Source of the DNA: Dendrophyllia cribrosa
Taxonomy: Eukaryota; Cnidaria; Anthozoa; Scleractinia; Dendrophylliidae
Assembly (NCBI GenBank): GCA_024195265.1
Contig: JAJLRJ010000011.1
Coordinates: forward strand, 971,866-1,035,865
Length of the DNA stretch: 64,000 nucleotides
Direction: 5' to 3'
Below are positions 1-10,574 of this stretch, piece after piece (position 1 is the stretch's first letter; each line of letters begins with the position of its first letter). The position numbers and the translations under genes are program-made. The notes under the pieces were generated by a model that saw nothing but the letters and a program-made list of their open reading frames with translations, did not search any database and had not been told where the DNA came from.

Positions 1-399
1 CCACTCTTTTATGTTAATGAATTACTCACGAACTGCAAAACATCAGAGATACTATAAATGTGTTAATTTTGGAATATTCATCTAAAACTTCTAAATTCCC
101 TAATCTTGCGGTAGCTTTTGAAACTATAGGAGTAACTTATCAGACGGACTTTGATCGCGCTTTTATATATTTATATCTTTGCAGAAAGAGAAGAGCGCTT
201 TCTGTATTAAATCAGTTTACTTCTATAGCAAGAGTAAAAGAAATGTGCTAGATTAAAAATAGGTTTCTTCCTCTACAACGAATCTTATAAAATGCTTGCG
301 TATACTTTGTATCCTAATCTCATGTTTATGATAGCACCCTCAAACTTTTACGAGTTTTCATTGTTTTATGGAGGAAGACAAATATCCACTATGATACTA

Positions 400-400
<1 letters not shown>

Positions 401-433
<33 letters not shown>

Positions 434-505
434 GTCAATAGCCCATTCGGCTTCGCCTCATGGGCTATTGACCCGTAGCCCTTTCGGGCTACGGGTCTAA
501 TTGTT
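401..505. repeat. Hairpin MITE, 105 bp
   Basis: The ends are perfect inverted repeats (AACAATTAGACCC at the left, GGGTCTAATTGTT at the right). The interior is again palindromic (GGGTCAATAGCCCAT / ATGGGCTATTGACCC). The element is absent from the other copy of the duplicated block, where a different palindrome (32458-32571) sits close to the same place. Confidence 0.75.
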
Positions 506-609
506 AAATAGCCACCAGTTACCAGGTGCTGAATGTCTAAGTTCCTGTTTACGCCGAGTAAATTAAAATTTCGCTCGGCTTCTGGTTAATTACTTGAATA
601 AAATTTATA

Positions 610-1002
610 TAAAAGGGGCATTGTCACGCAGATTTTGCTGTGTTTTGGTCAAAACACACTAAATATATGACAAAGTACCTTTGCTCAATCATAAAATTGC
701 TTTTAGAACACCAAGAAGATAATATCAAGTGATTTCTTCATGGAAGAACAAACCATAATAAGTTTTTCTGCGATTTTTCCACGACATTTAGGAGGAACTT
801 GAAAAAATTGGCCAATTTTTTCAAGTTGCAATCCATTTCCATCCTGGCCATACGCAGCCAAAGATAACAAATACTAGTTTCTGTGCACTGGTAGAGTATT
901 TGTTAACAAAACTGGACCATTATTTTAAGGTTTCCATTGAAACAAATATGTGTTTTGGCTTTTCAAAGTGATACTAAAAATAGGTGACAGTGTCCCTTTA
1001 AG
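610..1002. repeat. GGGACAnTGTCAC MITE, copy 1
   Basis: About 390 bp bounded by inverted repeats AAAGGGGCATTGTCACG and GGTGACAGTGTCCCTTT. It is absent at the corresponding place of copy 2 (near 32680). It closely matches the element at 18342-18809, including an internal palindrome around TTGGCCAA. The other copy is flanked by TTAA, which suggests piggyBac- or Kolobok-type mobilisation. No coding capacity. Confidence 0.75.
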
Positions 1003-1438
1003 AAAGATGTGACGTTCATTCATGTCACGAGCGTGAGAGTGGCTTTGTCCCACGCTCGTGGCATGATCAACATTACATCTTTCCTATTTCATTACCGAGC
1101 TTAACATTTACCATCTCCCTTTATTTATCAACGTTTTCGAGTATTTTTTAGACTACACATTGCAAAAAGTAAACAATTAAAATAATATATATAATTATAA
1201 TAAGAACCTTCCCAGAATCCATTGCACTAGAATAAAAGTTTCAATGCCCAATTTCTCTGTTAATTTTGAGCAAAGGGTTCTGGAAGGTTCTTATTCAGTA
1301 ACTATATATATATATTATTTTAATTATTATCTTTTTCCAATGTGTAGTCTAATAGTATCGCCAGGGTTCATAAATTATTTTCCTGAACACCGAATTCAAA
1401 ACGTTTGATCGACTGGACTCTAGTTAAAAAAATGAAAA

Positions 1439-1453
1439 CGAGGTTGGGAGGAC
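1439..1453 (+). repeat. Left core terminal inverted repeat of the ISL2EU-like element
   Basis: CGAGGTTGGGAGGAC is the exact reverse complement of 6424-6438. It lies 31 bp before the transposase ATG. Confidence 0.8.
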
Positions 1454-1483
1454 GGGCGAAGATACTTACCGGTATTAAAAAGA

Positions 1484-2975
1484 ATGGTGAACTATTGCAG
1501 CGTCGCAGGCTGTACGAACAGCTCGAGAAACAGGCCCGGAATTTCATTTCATAAGTTTCCCTTGACTCCTAAATTACGGAACAAGTGGAAACGATTCTGC
1601 AGGCGGGCTGATAAAGCCTTTGAGAGGCAAAAAAATCCGCGGATTTGTGGAGAACATTTCCGAAATTCTGATTTCCATCGATCCTTAAACGGACGAGTTG
1701 ATGTAAAGCCAGGAACTTGTCCTTCCATTTTTAAGATTAATGTGTCGGAATCAAAAATTTCTCCAAGAGGAAAAAGACAAGAGAATCGCAAAAGATCGGC
1801 AGATACAGATGACGGCAATTCGGACGATGTGAAAACAGTCCGAAAAAAAATCGACACATCGACTGTTTCCGAAACTATCGAACATGACCATAACTACTGT
1901 TGTAAAGAAGGTTTTCGTGACAAGCCTACCCAAACAGATTTCGACCTACCTATAGAACTACAGAACCTTCAACAAGAAATGCAAGAATTACGAAGAGAAA
2001 ACGAGAAACTAAAGGCAAAGCTTCAAGACAAGGAAAGCCTGAAACGCGAGCTGTTTTTGGAAGACGTGGTCAAGAATGACGAATCAGTAAAATTTTACAC
2101 AGGTTTACCCACTCTGTCATGTCTGCTGACACTATTTAACTTAATCAAGCCATTTTGTAGTAATATGAAATATTGGGATAGTAATAAATCCACTGATGTT
2201 GGGTACCAGAAAGACCCAACAAAGAACAAACCTGGCAGGAAAAGAAGTTTGAGTCCATTTCAAGAGTTTGTTTTGACCTTGGTTCGCCTAAGATTGGGTC
2301 TATTGACAGTCTTTATTTCTGATATACTTGGAATGTCGCCGGGCTCAGTAAAACTTTCAGAACTTGGATCTGTTTCTTAGCCAAAATATTTAAAGATGCT
2401 CTTCTTTTTTGGCCTTCCAAGCAACAAATATCGAAAAATCTCCCTAGATCATTCAGGAAGTTTCCTACTGTCAGAGTTGTTATAGATTGTACAGAAATAT
2501 TCATCGAGAAGCCCACAACACCAAGTGCACAAAGAGCCACATGGAGCAATTATAAGCAACATAATACTATTAAAACCCTGGTAGGAATTTCTCCCAATGG
2601 AATGTTTACCTTTGTCTCCAAGCTGTGGACTGGAAATACAAGTGACAGACACATTACAGAACATAGTGGTCTACTGGATCTCTTAGAACCAGGCGACTCA
2701 GTAATGGCTGACAAAGGCTTCAACATAAGAGACCTTGTAACAAAGAAAAGGGTATTATTGAATGTACCACCGCTTTGCAAAGGTATTTTATATTTCTGTA
2801 AAACAATCACCCTCCTCCATTAGACAGTGTTCGTATTCATGTCGAACGAGCCATTGAACGGCTTAAAAACTTCAGAATCCTACAAGGAAATTTACCTCTA
2901 ACTTTACTGGACATTGCTGATCCAATACTGATAGTATGTGCCAGTCTCTGTAACCTATTGCCACCACTTGCATAG
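1484..2975 (+). pseudogene. THAP-domain DDE transposase (ISL2EU type), frameshifted
   Basis: Residues 1-85 form a THAP zinc finger with C5, C10, C55 and H58 as the C2CH ligands and a CPSIF ending. A Lys/Arg-rich linker follows, then a coiled coil at about 160-195 and a helix-turn-helix region near 245-290. The frame breaks near 2349. In another frame the DDE_Tnp_4 core continues with VIDCTEIF (first Asp, near 2480), VMADKGF (second Asp, near 2710) and, after a second break at about 2780-2822, HVERAIE (Glu, near 2845); it stops at 2973. A 45-nt GT...AG segment at the second break could be read as a tiny intron, but deletion is likelier. All three catalytic residues survive, yet the gene cannot be translated in one piece. 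Upstream start context is the terminal repeat. Confidence 0.8.
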
Positions 2976-3405
2976 TAGGAATCCAATTTTTGACAAGTAA
3001 TTGTTAAGTTGTGATATATGTAAGCTCACACATGGTTAAGGTGTGATCTTGAATCATGCATGAGCATGCACACATCAATGCAGAACTTAAAATTAACTTG
3101 TCTAAACCAGGATCAAGATCCAGTAACACAAGGGTCACTCCCATCATCATCAAAATGAAAAAAAAAAACACTGTGCGGACAAGTGGGAAATGCAGTTATA
3201 AACTTGTAATGTTACATGTAATCCAATGGTACACTTTTTTGTAGTTTGTATGATTTAAAACTGTCAATATACAGTGCAAACACATTCTCCCAGTCTATTC
3301 AAAGGGGACAGACTTCAAATACATGTGGCTTCTGAACATATCTGAACTTCTTAACTGTTCATCAGTAGGATGCCTAATTACATTCAGTATGATGCCGATT
3401 ACATT
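2976..3405. other. Spacer between convergent transposon genes
   Basis: No ORF or RNA recognised. It holds the 3' ends of both convergent genes of the ISL2EU-like element and an A-rich run near 3159-3169. Confidence 0.6.
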
Positions 3406-6400
3406 CTATTCAGACAATGACCTGTAAATTTTCTTGGTTAGCAACTCCTCTACCATGTACTTAATATAAAATGCTCTGAGCTTGGTTTTAATTAAATTCC
3501 ACAAACTCTGATCAAAACAAACTGGTATAATTAGAGTGCCTTTGTTGGTGTATATTACCAATTCAGCTTTATGGATCCCACTGATACCCATTATCCCCTG
3601 GATCTGATAGTTCCACTTTCCTTCAGACTTCAGTGTTAGATTATCCTCATCATCTTTGTCTAAAAATGCTGCTGCTGCAATTGCAGGTAACAAATTGCGT
3701 TTAGAATAAAGGCTTTTGGCTTCCACTATAGTCTTCTGAGGACAACATTCACACCTTCGAATACCATCTGGGCTAGCCCCTAAGAATGGCATTGACTTGT
3801 CAACAATCAGCCCAGATTTGTCAACAGTGGCTGATCTGTGTTTCTTGGAAGTTTTCTTTAAGTATTGCTTAATAGCTACAGTTTCCTTTTCATGACCCCA
3901 CACAAGCTGCTCTGGAGCTGAATCACCGTTCAAGGGGCAATAGTTCATTAAATGTTTCACAGTATTTCTACGATCAGTAGAGTCACGCAAGTGGCACACT
4001 GTATAAAAAGATGATGCAGTCACTCTGCCAGCACGTTGGTCAAACCAAAACTGTGACTCTGACTGTCCTAGTGTTTGGTCATTAATCAATTGTATTTGCT
4101 CATCTGTAATACTAAGAGAGCTTAGAAATTCCTCAGCTAATTCAGTGGGAACCTCATCTAATTCAGAGATATCCCTCTCTAAAGCAAAGATTTTTGCATA
4201 CTCTAGCAAAGAATATACACAAACAGCTTTAACAATCTCCTCCTTAACTACATTGTTACTGTCTGAGATGAAGTTTGCCAGTTCACCTTCAGATGTTATG
4301 TTTTGTGGCAAAGTGGGTAGGAATGAAACAACCACTGCATTCCTGCACACATCACCAAGTTCTCTTTTAAACTGTGTACGTAGTTCCATGACATCATATG
4401 AAGAAGTTATTGGGTTAAAATCAGTCACTGATGGTGTGGACTTCATTTTCTTCCTATATTCTGGCCGTCCAACATCTAGGTCACAAATTGGGAGACACCC
4501 TTCATTTCGTTTCCCCTTCTGAACCCAGGCGCATACTTTACTAGTGCATGCTTCCATTTCAGCAATAATAACGGTTGCAAGTAAGTCAAAAAGGGCTGCT
4601 GCTAGGTGTCTACATCCTCCATCAGCACTAATAAAGATAGAAACATAATATATGTCTCATGATCAGTAAATAGGCCATTATCATTGTTACCATTACTATT
4701 ATCACTGCCATTACCATTACTATTAGCATTAGTTACCATTACTGGTATCATCATCACATTATCAATACTATTAATATGAGTTTCACCGCCTTTTGCACAT
4801 ACAAGGTACTAGCACCATAAGTTTCCAGAAGGAATAATGGAAACATGAGGCTGATGTCGCCATTTAAAAACATACATACATACATACATACATACATACA
4901 TACACACACACATACATACATACATACATACATACATACACTTACACAACAAGCCAATTTTATTCTTCACTCACATGAACCTACCATATGCATAAGGTCT
5001 AGAAATAAAAGCCAACTAATGGATAAGAAAGTAATGATAAAAGAATAACCAGAATTTGGATCATTCAAACTGATAAAGATAAGCAAGTGGATGACAATCA
5101 ATCAATCTGTTATTAAACAAAATAAATTATTTACAAAATTATAGGCACCTGCAGGTAGCATCAAGCTAATCAAGATGGGTGCTTTTAGAAATAAATAGAT
5201 AAATGAATAAGAAATCACATTACAAATAAAATACGGAGATAAATAAATTGGTACATAGATAAATAAAGAAACTGAGTCGTACAAGACCCAAAACAAAACA
5301 AGTGAAAACACAGAAGATTAGGACTTGAAACTTAAATTATGATAAAATGGATTTCTACATCAACTAACAGACACATGTCATACTGGAACATGTAACTGAA
5401 ACAGCAGATGGTGCCATCCTTAGAAATTTAAATGTCAAATTAATATGCAGCATGTACATGAATCAGCAGGAATTTGAAAACAACTATCAACGTGGAATTT
5501 AACCATTTGGCCTCAGTAGTTTTGGGAACCAGGTTGGAGAATTTAAAAAAAAAGTACCCTGCAATTGCCCTGCCTCCCCCTTATGCTAATTGCCCTTCCG
5601 AACCATAACATTGATAAGTACCAATCCTTAAGTTCTCCACAGTTTTCTTTTTTTTTAATACAAGCAAGAAATCTGCTTGGTATTAAGAAATAAGGTGTTC
5701 CAGAAACAAGGAGCAGTAAGAGTACAAAAAGATACACAATTAAATGAATTAGATTACGCAAAAACATATCTTCCCTATATTTAAACAAATGAAAACGCTA
5801 CAAAGTTTAAAAACATCTTAAAAGTGTATGAGCTTATACATACCCTCCTTTGCACTGGCAATAACCAGAATACACACTTCCATCCTTTTTCAAGATGAAA
5901 AAACCTTTGTAAGTCGTTTCACCTCCATCTAACTTGGACCTTTCCGTTGGCTTTACTGCGAATTTAAACTGAAAATAGCTCGACAGCTTGCTCGGTTGAT
6001 TATTGAACTGAAGATTTTCGACGTGTCCATCGTAGTATAATTTGTAGCCCAAAAGGCTCTTGTAAGATTTTAAACTTTCCTGGGTGTAGGCACACTCACC
6101 GACGAGATAGTTATAAATATCAGGAAATCCGAAAGCTGGTATGTTATTAAAATATTTTGTCCATCCTTGATTAACCTGCAGGGGATTTGGCAGCAGTCCT
6201 TGGTCCGTCGTAAGCTTCACTTTGATAATCGACTCAACACTCTCTGGCTGCTCAGCCTCATCAATCTTTAAGACATTAATTTCCTGGCTTTTCCGGCATA
6301 AATCCACTAACTCGGCTTTCCTTTTGCCACTGACCTGAATTCCCCTGGCTTTTAGGAATTCCTTTAGCCAGGAAACTTGTTTAGCTTTAAATTGCGAATC

Positions 6401-6412
6401 GTTGGCAGCCAT
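3406..6412 (-). CDS. SAP-SWIM-YqaJ nuclease of the ISL2EU-like element, two exons
   Basis: Exons 6412-5844 and 4627-3406 join over a GT-AG intron to an open 596-codon protein. The start at 6412 is chosen because it lies just inside the terminal repeat, has good Kozak context and opens the SAP domain; an upstream in-frame ATG lies outside the element. Residues about 12-42 are a SAP DNA-binding helix-loop-helix. A SWIM zinc finger is created by the splice: CQCKG at the exon 1 end and GGCRH at the exon 2 start give the CxC...CxH ligands. Residues about 380-540 match the YqaJ/lambda-exonuclease fold: [25 protein letters not shown] and YQIQG, with Asp, Glu and Lys of the catalytic core in place. 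The likely role is DNA end processing during transposition. The frame is fully open, unlike the partner transposase. Confidence 0.85.
4628..5843 (-). other. Intron of the SAP-SWIM-YqaJ gene
   Basis: Donor GTATGT (5843 downward) and acceptor TTATTAG (ending 4628). It interrupts the codon for a glycine of the SWIM finger (phase 2). It contains TTACCATTACTATT-type simple sequence at 4675-4745 and a CATA microsatellite. Confidence 0.8.
4871..4940. repeat. (ACAT)n microsatellite
   Basis: About 70 bp of CATA/ACAC repeats. The short open frames that run through it on both strands are artefacts of the repeat. Confidence 0.95.
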
Positions 6413-6423
6413 TTTGAAATTCT

Positions 6424-6438
6424 GTCCTCCCAACCTCG
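6424..6438 (-). repeat. Right core terminal inverted repeat of the ISL2EU-like element
   Basis: Exact reverse complement of 1439-1453. It lies 12 bp upstream of the nuclease gene's ATG (6412), so both genes start immediately inside a terminal repeat, a symmetrical layout in which the termini probably also act as promoters (inference). Confidence 0.8.
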
Positions 6439-6528
6439 CTTTCGTGCAGAAATACAGCCCCAGTCTTACGCTTCCAATATATCGAAAAAGGGCTATTAAA
6501 GATATGAACACGTAGTTCAATTGACAAT

Positions 6529-6557
6529 ACGGACCTTAAGCAGCCCTGGACGGCGAC
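6529..6557 (+). repeat. Harbinger copy 1 left TIR
   Basis: Matches the reverse complement of 9294-9322 with one mismatch. It begins ACGGACCTTAAG. Confidence 0.9.
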
Positions 6558-6666
6558 ACCGAGGACGGCAAACAAGGGCGAGGGGGAATGGGGATAGAAC
6601 GGCGTCCTTTGGCGCGAAAATATAAACTTAAGCAAGCTAAGGACGCGGCGTTCGTTTCATTTCACT

Positions 6667-7904
6667 ATGGCTTCTTTCAGAGAAGCGAGAAACTTGTTAA
6701 CGGCAGCTCTGTTCGATGATTTGATTTCAGAAGACGAGTATTTACTTCTTTATGACCTAAACCGTTCCAAAAACCTTGATTTTCCTTATGACGAGTTTAT
6801 ATTTGATTTGGATGAGATGGAGAATTCAGAGTGTGTTGCAGAGTTCAGAGTCGATAAACATCACCTGCCTGCTTTAGCTGAAGCCCTTCAGATTCCAGAT
6901 GTGTTCAAGTGTCGACAACGTTCCATCAGCGATGGTATGGAGGTCTTTGCATGCTTCTGCGAAGACTTGCTTACCCGTGTCGATATTCGGACATGATAGC
7001 GCGCTTTGGAAGACCCGTACCGGTGCTAAGCATGGTAACAAACGAAGTGCTAGATTACATTTACAACAATCACAGCCACCGAATCATGCAATGGAATCCT
7101 ACTGTTTTACAGCCAGCACAACTACAAGAATACGCAAATGCAATTCATGCAAAGGGGGGAGCCCTTGATTTTGGCTTCATAGATGGCACTGTGAGGCCAA
7201 TCAGCCGACCTGGAGAACATCAGCGCGTTGTATACAATGGGCACAAACGTGTGCATGCCTTGAAGTTTCAGTCTGTCGCTCTTCCAAATGGTCTGATTGC
7301 CAACATGTATGGACCCGTAGGTAAATATATTATTTTAATCCGGTTTGTTATCGAAGAAAGGTTGCACTCTTTTCGAATAACTGAGGTTTTCTGTTTTTTT
7401 TTTGTTTTTTTTTTTTTGGGGGGGGTGGGGGGGGAGGGGGGTGCTGGGGGTCAGAGATAGTTATCTAAAACTGTTCTTCTTTTTTTCTCAGAGGGCCGAA
7501 AGCACGATGCGGGGATGCTTGCAGATTCTGGATTACTTCATCAGTTACAATTACATGCTGTATCTCCCCTGGGTCAACCTATGTGTATCTATGGGGATCC
7601 AGCATACCCTCTAAGGGTGCAACTTCAAGCACCATACCGAAATGCTGTCTTGACACCAGACATGCAGGCATTCAACACGTCCATGAGTCCAGTGAGGATT
7701 GCTGTGGAGTGGCTGTTTGGGGACATAGTTAACTATTTCAAGTTTATAGATTACAAGAAAAACCTTAAAATTGGCCTCAGTAATGTTGGAAAAATGTATA
7801 TTGTTTGTGCCATACTGAGAAATGCACTGACATGTCTTTACGGCAACACCACATCTGAGTTCTTTGATTGTGACCCTCCAGCACTAGCAGACTATTTTGT
7901 CTGA
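6667..7904 (+). pseudogene. Harbinger transposase (DDE_Tnp_4), shared frameshift, copy 1
   Basis: The frame starting at 6667 gives the N-terminal part up to about residue 92. Near 6943, within GATGGTATGGAGGTC, one base is missing and the conserved block continues in another frame (LCMLLRRLAYPCRYSD). The first Asp is in FIDGT (near 7180). Exon 1 ends at 7320 (GTAAAT donor) and exon 2 runs 7492-7904 after a TTTTTCTCAG acceptor; the join yields GPVEGRKHD, a typical Harbinger motif. The second Asp is in YGDPAYP and the Glu in AVEWLFG. Apart from the frameshift the enzyme looks complete. The identical frameshift is present in copy 2, so it predates the last transposition, or it is bypassed by programmed frameshifting, or the family moves with enzyme supplied in trans. 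Confidence 0.85.
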
Positions 7905-8156
7905 AAAACTGTGAACGGTGCATACGTGTATTCTTTGAAGATTACAAATTTTCAAAATGTGAAACTAGTTCTCCATAACTTCACTCACATGGCATCAGCT
8001 CAAAATGGAAGGATCACTGTTTGCAACTAAAACCTCAACTGAACAGCCAGTATAAAACTATAAAGTGTAACTAACCGTATACAAATTTAATAAACGACAA
8101 CAAGCTTTAACGGAAACAGTTTATCAGTCTATAAGTTCAATACATGCACGGAGCGT

Positions 8157-8822
8157 CTATTTGTTTACTAATTTAGACATGAGAAGCATCATAGTATTAT
8201 TTTGCTGTTGCATCATCCTCATCATTTCCAACTGTTGCTGTCGAATGTTCTGCTGATTTTCTTGTTCTTTCTGTTTCATTCGCAGCTCTTCTTGGCGAAA
8301 CTGGTAATCCCTTTCTGATTTTTCTCGTAGGAAATCCACAGTTTCTCCGCCGCTTCTTCGTGCTTTCTTAGGTTTGACAGCACAGCCATCTTCGGCGTTG
8401 TGTCTCTTTTTTGTCTCGCTTAATTTTTCAGTGGCCCTGAGCCTTAGTTCTTCCGCACTAGCTTTATCTACCTCAGCTTTTCTCTTCCTGCTGCCCGTTT
8501 CTTTAATCTGTTCCTCTTCTGAAGCCTCCCATTTCTCATAAATTTCTTCCATTGCCTTATCAACTTCGGTATCTTCGACTTCAATTCCAGATGCCCGGTG
8601 CTCCGTTCTCATTTTTGTTTTGAATTTTGAAAGCAGAAGCTGGAAATGCTCTCGAATCGATCGCTTTGTGACTTTAAACTTCGGATCCTTGATGCTGTTG
8701 AGTGTTCCGGCTATTTCGTCCCATACTTTTCCTCTCTCTACTGTTCGAGGTTTGTATTTATACGGCTCGCTTACTAGGATTTCCCGGCAAAAAATAGCAT
8801 CGTGCTTTTCAGACCACTCCAT
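8157..8822 (-). CDS. Myb/SANT-like accessory protein of Harbinger copy 1
   Basis: An open 221-codon frame in the usual position of the second Harbinger protein. Residues about 1-75 resemble a Myb/SANT-like trihelix (EWSEKHDAIFCREIL ... GKVWDEIAGTLN ... VTKRSIREHF). A strongly charged middle follows with likely nuclear localisation clusters (GSRKRKAE, KPKKARR). The C-terminal third is a Gln/Met-rich coiled coil. In known Harbingers this protein binds the element and brings the transposase into the nucleus. The start at 8822 directly precedes the domain; an additional 5' exon cannot be excluded. It is identical to the protein at 36268-36933. Confidence 0.85.
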   Translation of the reverse strand: MEWSEKHDAIFCREILVSEPYKYKPRTVERGKVWDEIAGTLNSIKDPKFKVTKRSIREHFQLLLSKFKTKMRTEHRASGIEVEDTEVDKAMEEIYEKWEASEEEQIKETGSRKRKAEVDKASAEELRLRATEKLSETKKRHNAEDGCAVKPKKARRSGGETVDFLREKSERDYQFRQEELRMKQKEQENQQNIRQQQLEMMRMMQQQNNTMMLLMSKLVNK

Positions 8823-9293
8823 GATGTTTGATCTATATAAGATTGAAATAAAATTAAGTCAGCGAGGCAAAATGTGTCACAGATAAATTAATTTAGCTTT
8901 GTTTTGAAAGTCGGGCAATTTTCGAGAAAAGCAGAGGAAATTGCAATCAAAAGCCGAGAATAAGACTTGTATTTACCCATTTCTAACCATGGCGGGAACT
9001 CCAGCAGTCTTCTCCATATAGTCGATGCGACTTTTCGTTTTTTTCACTTGAAAGAAGAAAGAAAATAAGAAATAACTCTCGTCAATGCGATCTAAACTCG
9101 CTAGTTTAGGTTATAACCCAGATTTGCTTTCGAAACTGTACGGATTTCAAAGGTAAAACTGACAAACAAACTCGCGTTCTCGAGACACCGCCAAACTCTT
9201 GCAAATCACCGCCGCGACGTTAGGTGGACGGCAAGATGATTATGCAAATTACGGTCAACAAGGCCGTTGTGACTTCCGGTTGACCTCCTCGAG

Positions 9294-9322
9294 GTCGCCG
9301 TCCAGGGTTGCTTAAGGTCCGT
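9294..9322 (-). repeat. Harbinger copy 1 right TIR
   Basis: Mirror of 6529-6557, ending CTTAAGGTCCGT. Confidence 0.9.
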
Positions 9323-10009
9323 ATTATTCGTTATGTCGACAGACACTTAAGATAACCTCAAAACTTGGCAAATTCTCAGCTAATTAGTAGACTTGCTTGC
9401 TTTCCAGTGTTCCTGTTTACGCACAACATATAATCTTGCCAAGTATGTAAATTATGAGATCGGGGGGGGGGGGGGGGGGGGTACTTCCTTATATAAGGCC
9501 CCATTTACATGGAAAGAGGATGATCCTAGAAGGTTCATTTGGTTTACATGCATAAATGCGGCTTCCAGGATCAACTTTTCGTTTGGTTTACATGAAAAAT
9601 TCGGCAGGATGGCCCCAGTTCCTTTGAGTTCGGTGCGGTTGCAAAGCAAGACGACGGGCGACAATAACAAAAGCGATATAAGATAACCCTGGGACTCCCG
9701 AAGCCGTTTACATGAAGCTAGGATGATGCTAGTGCTAGGATGATCCAAGCGCTAGGATAATCCTACCTCTCAGATAGGATGATCCTAGCGCTAGGGCCAA
9801 ATGCAACCCTTCGCATGTAAACTGAAAACAGAAAACATGTTGCGCTCGGATGATCCTAGTGCTAGGATGATCCTAGTGCCATTTGGGTGTAGAATCTACG
9901 TTGTATCAGTCTCAACTTCTACAGTTTATCTTCACTTGTTTAAGCCGATCAGATCATTAATCTGATCCAATGTACACCAGCTGGATTGTCGTTCACGGTC
10001 ACCCGGCCT
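9323..10009. repeat. Repeat-rich part of duplicated block with GATCCTAG motifs and a G tract
   Basis: No gene. A run of about 20 G at 9462-9481 replaces a short G-rich stretch in the other copy (near 33315). GTTTACATG motifs and scattered units of AGGATGATCCTAGTGCT occur at 9716-9885; the same unit is expanded about 30-fold in the other copy (33653-34196). Confidence 0.7.
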
Positions 10010-10258
10010 CCTTTGTACTTCGTGGAAGACTTAATTATATGCACGCAAAACTTCCCGGCACTTATTTAGGGTTAAAAACTCATTTTGAAATGGTTAGCTT
10101 TTATTTACTGTTATGGATATCACTACCCATAACAGTAAATAAAAGCTAACCATTTCAAAATGAGTTTTTAACCCTAAATAAGTGCCGGGAAGTTTTGTGT
10201 GCATGTATAACGGACATAACGTATTACATGTAAATTATGTCTTCCACGAAGTACAAGC
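10010..10258. repeat. Foldback element with CGGCCT target duplication
   Basis: The arms pair almost perfectly over about 75 bp around 10115 (TGGTTAGCTTTTATTTACTG facing its complement) and less well out to the ends (ACTTCGTGGAAGAC / GTCTTCCACGAAGT). CGGCCT occurs at 10004-10009 and again at 10262-10267, while copy 2 of the block has it only once (near 37500), giving an empty site. Confidence 0.85.
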
Positions 10259-10574
10259 CCGCGGCCTGCTTGAACATTTTATAGACGTTTTTGAGACGTT
10301 TTTGGTATGAAAATTGCTCTCAATTTATTGCCACAAAATATTAACGAATTCGGCCTCAAGTTGTATACTACCTTTGTACAGCAATTTGCCAATATGCGTA
10401 ATATACGGACTATGAATTTTAAACATACAATTAAGTCCTCAAGTTATGAGCCTTGTCCACACGTCTTTGGCCTTAAAGTGCACATGAAGTGAAATTTCAC
10501 TACCATTTTTTCGATAATCAGTTTACAATCAGTACTGCTGTTTTTTACTTATTTTTTTTTAGATTTTTACTGAT

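Larger units (their letters stand above)
1411..6465. mobile_element. ISL2EU-like DNA transposon, about 5 kb
   Basis: The element carries two convergent genes: a THAP/DDE transposase on the plus strand and a YqaJ-type nuclease on the minus strand. A 15-bp inverted repeat (CGAGGTTGGGAGGAC at 1439-1453, its complement at 6424-6438) lies just outside both start codons, and weaker symmetry starting with GACTGG reaches about 1411 and 6465. In the second copy of the duplicated block the flanks run together near 33115-33130, an empty site that proves insertion. A THAP/DDE_4 transposase with a YqaJ nuclease is, to my knowledge, the gene pair reported for the ISL2EU group. Exact ends and target duplication remain unresolved. 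Confidence 0.75.
6529..9322. mobile_element. PIF/Harbinger transposon, copy 1, 2794 bp
   Basis: Twenty-nine-bp terminal inverted repeats with one mismatch (starting ACGGACCTTAAGCA) at 6529-6557 and 9294-9322 enclose a Harbinger transposase (plus) and a Myb/SANT-like protein (minus), the standard two-gene set of the superfamily. It has the same length as the copy at 34640-37433; the only differences I noticed are in a T/G homopolymer run in the intron. The empty site is visible near 33165 (CAATATTCG). No clean 3-bp duplication is seen for this copy. Confidence 0.9.
1..10450 (+). repeat. Duplicated block, copy 1 (interrupted)
   Basis: The sequence at 1-400, 505-1408, about 6495-6528 plus 9323-10009, and 10259-10440 reappears in the same order and orientation at 31541-31940, 32572-33120, 33125-34280 and 37455-37620. 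Between the matching pieces copy 1 has its own insertions: a hairpin (401-505), a TTAA-type MITE (about 610-1002), the ISL2EU-like element, a Harbinger element and a foldback (10010-10258). The match is good but clearly diverged, so the duplication is older than the near-identical Harbinger copies. No host gene was recognised in copy 1. Confidence 0.8.

Noticed and set aside
2775..2822. A 45-nt intron restoring the ISL2EU transposase frame
   Set aside because: GT and AG are present and the join is in frame, but the result lacks the roughly 15-20 residues expected between the second Asp region and the Glu helix, and the earlier break near 2349 has no such solution; deletion is more likely.
4754..5048. 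Frames of alternating Tyr/Ile/His and Val/Cys/Met residues
   Set aside because: They are translations of the CATA microsatellite inside the YqaJ-gene intron.
5834..6520. Longer N-terminus for the SAP protein starting at 6520
   Set aside because: That start lies outside the transposon's inverted repeat; the ATG at 6412 begins directly with the SAP domain inside the element.
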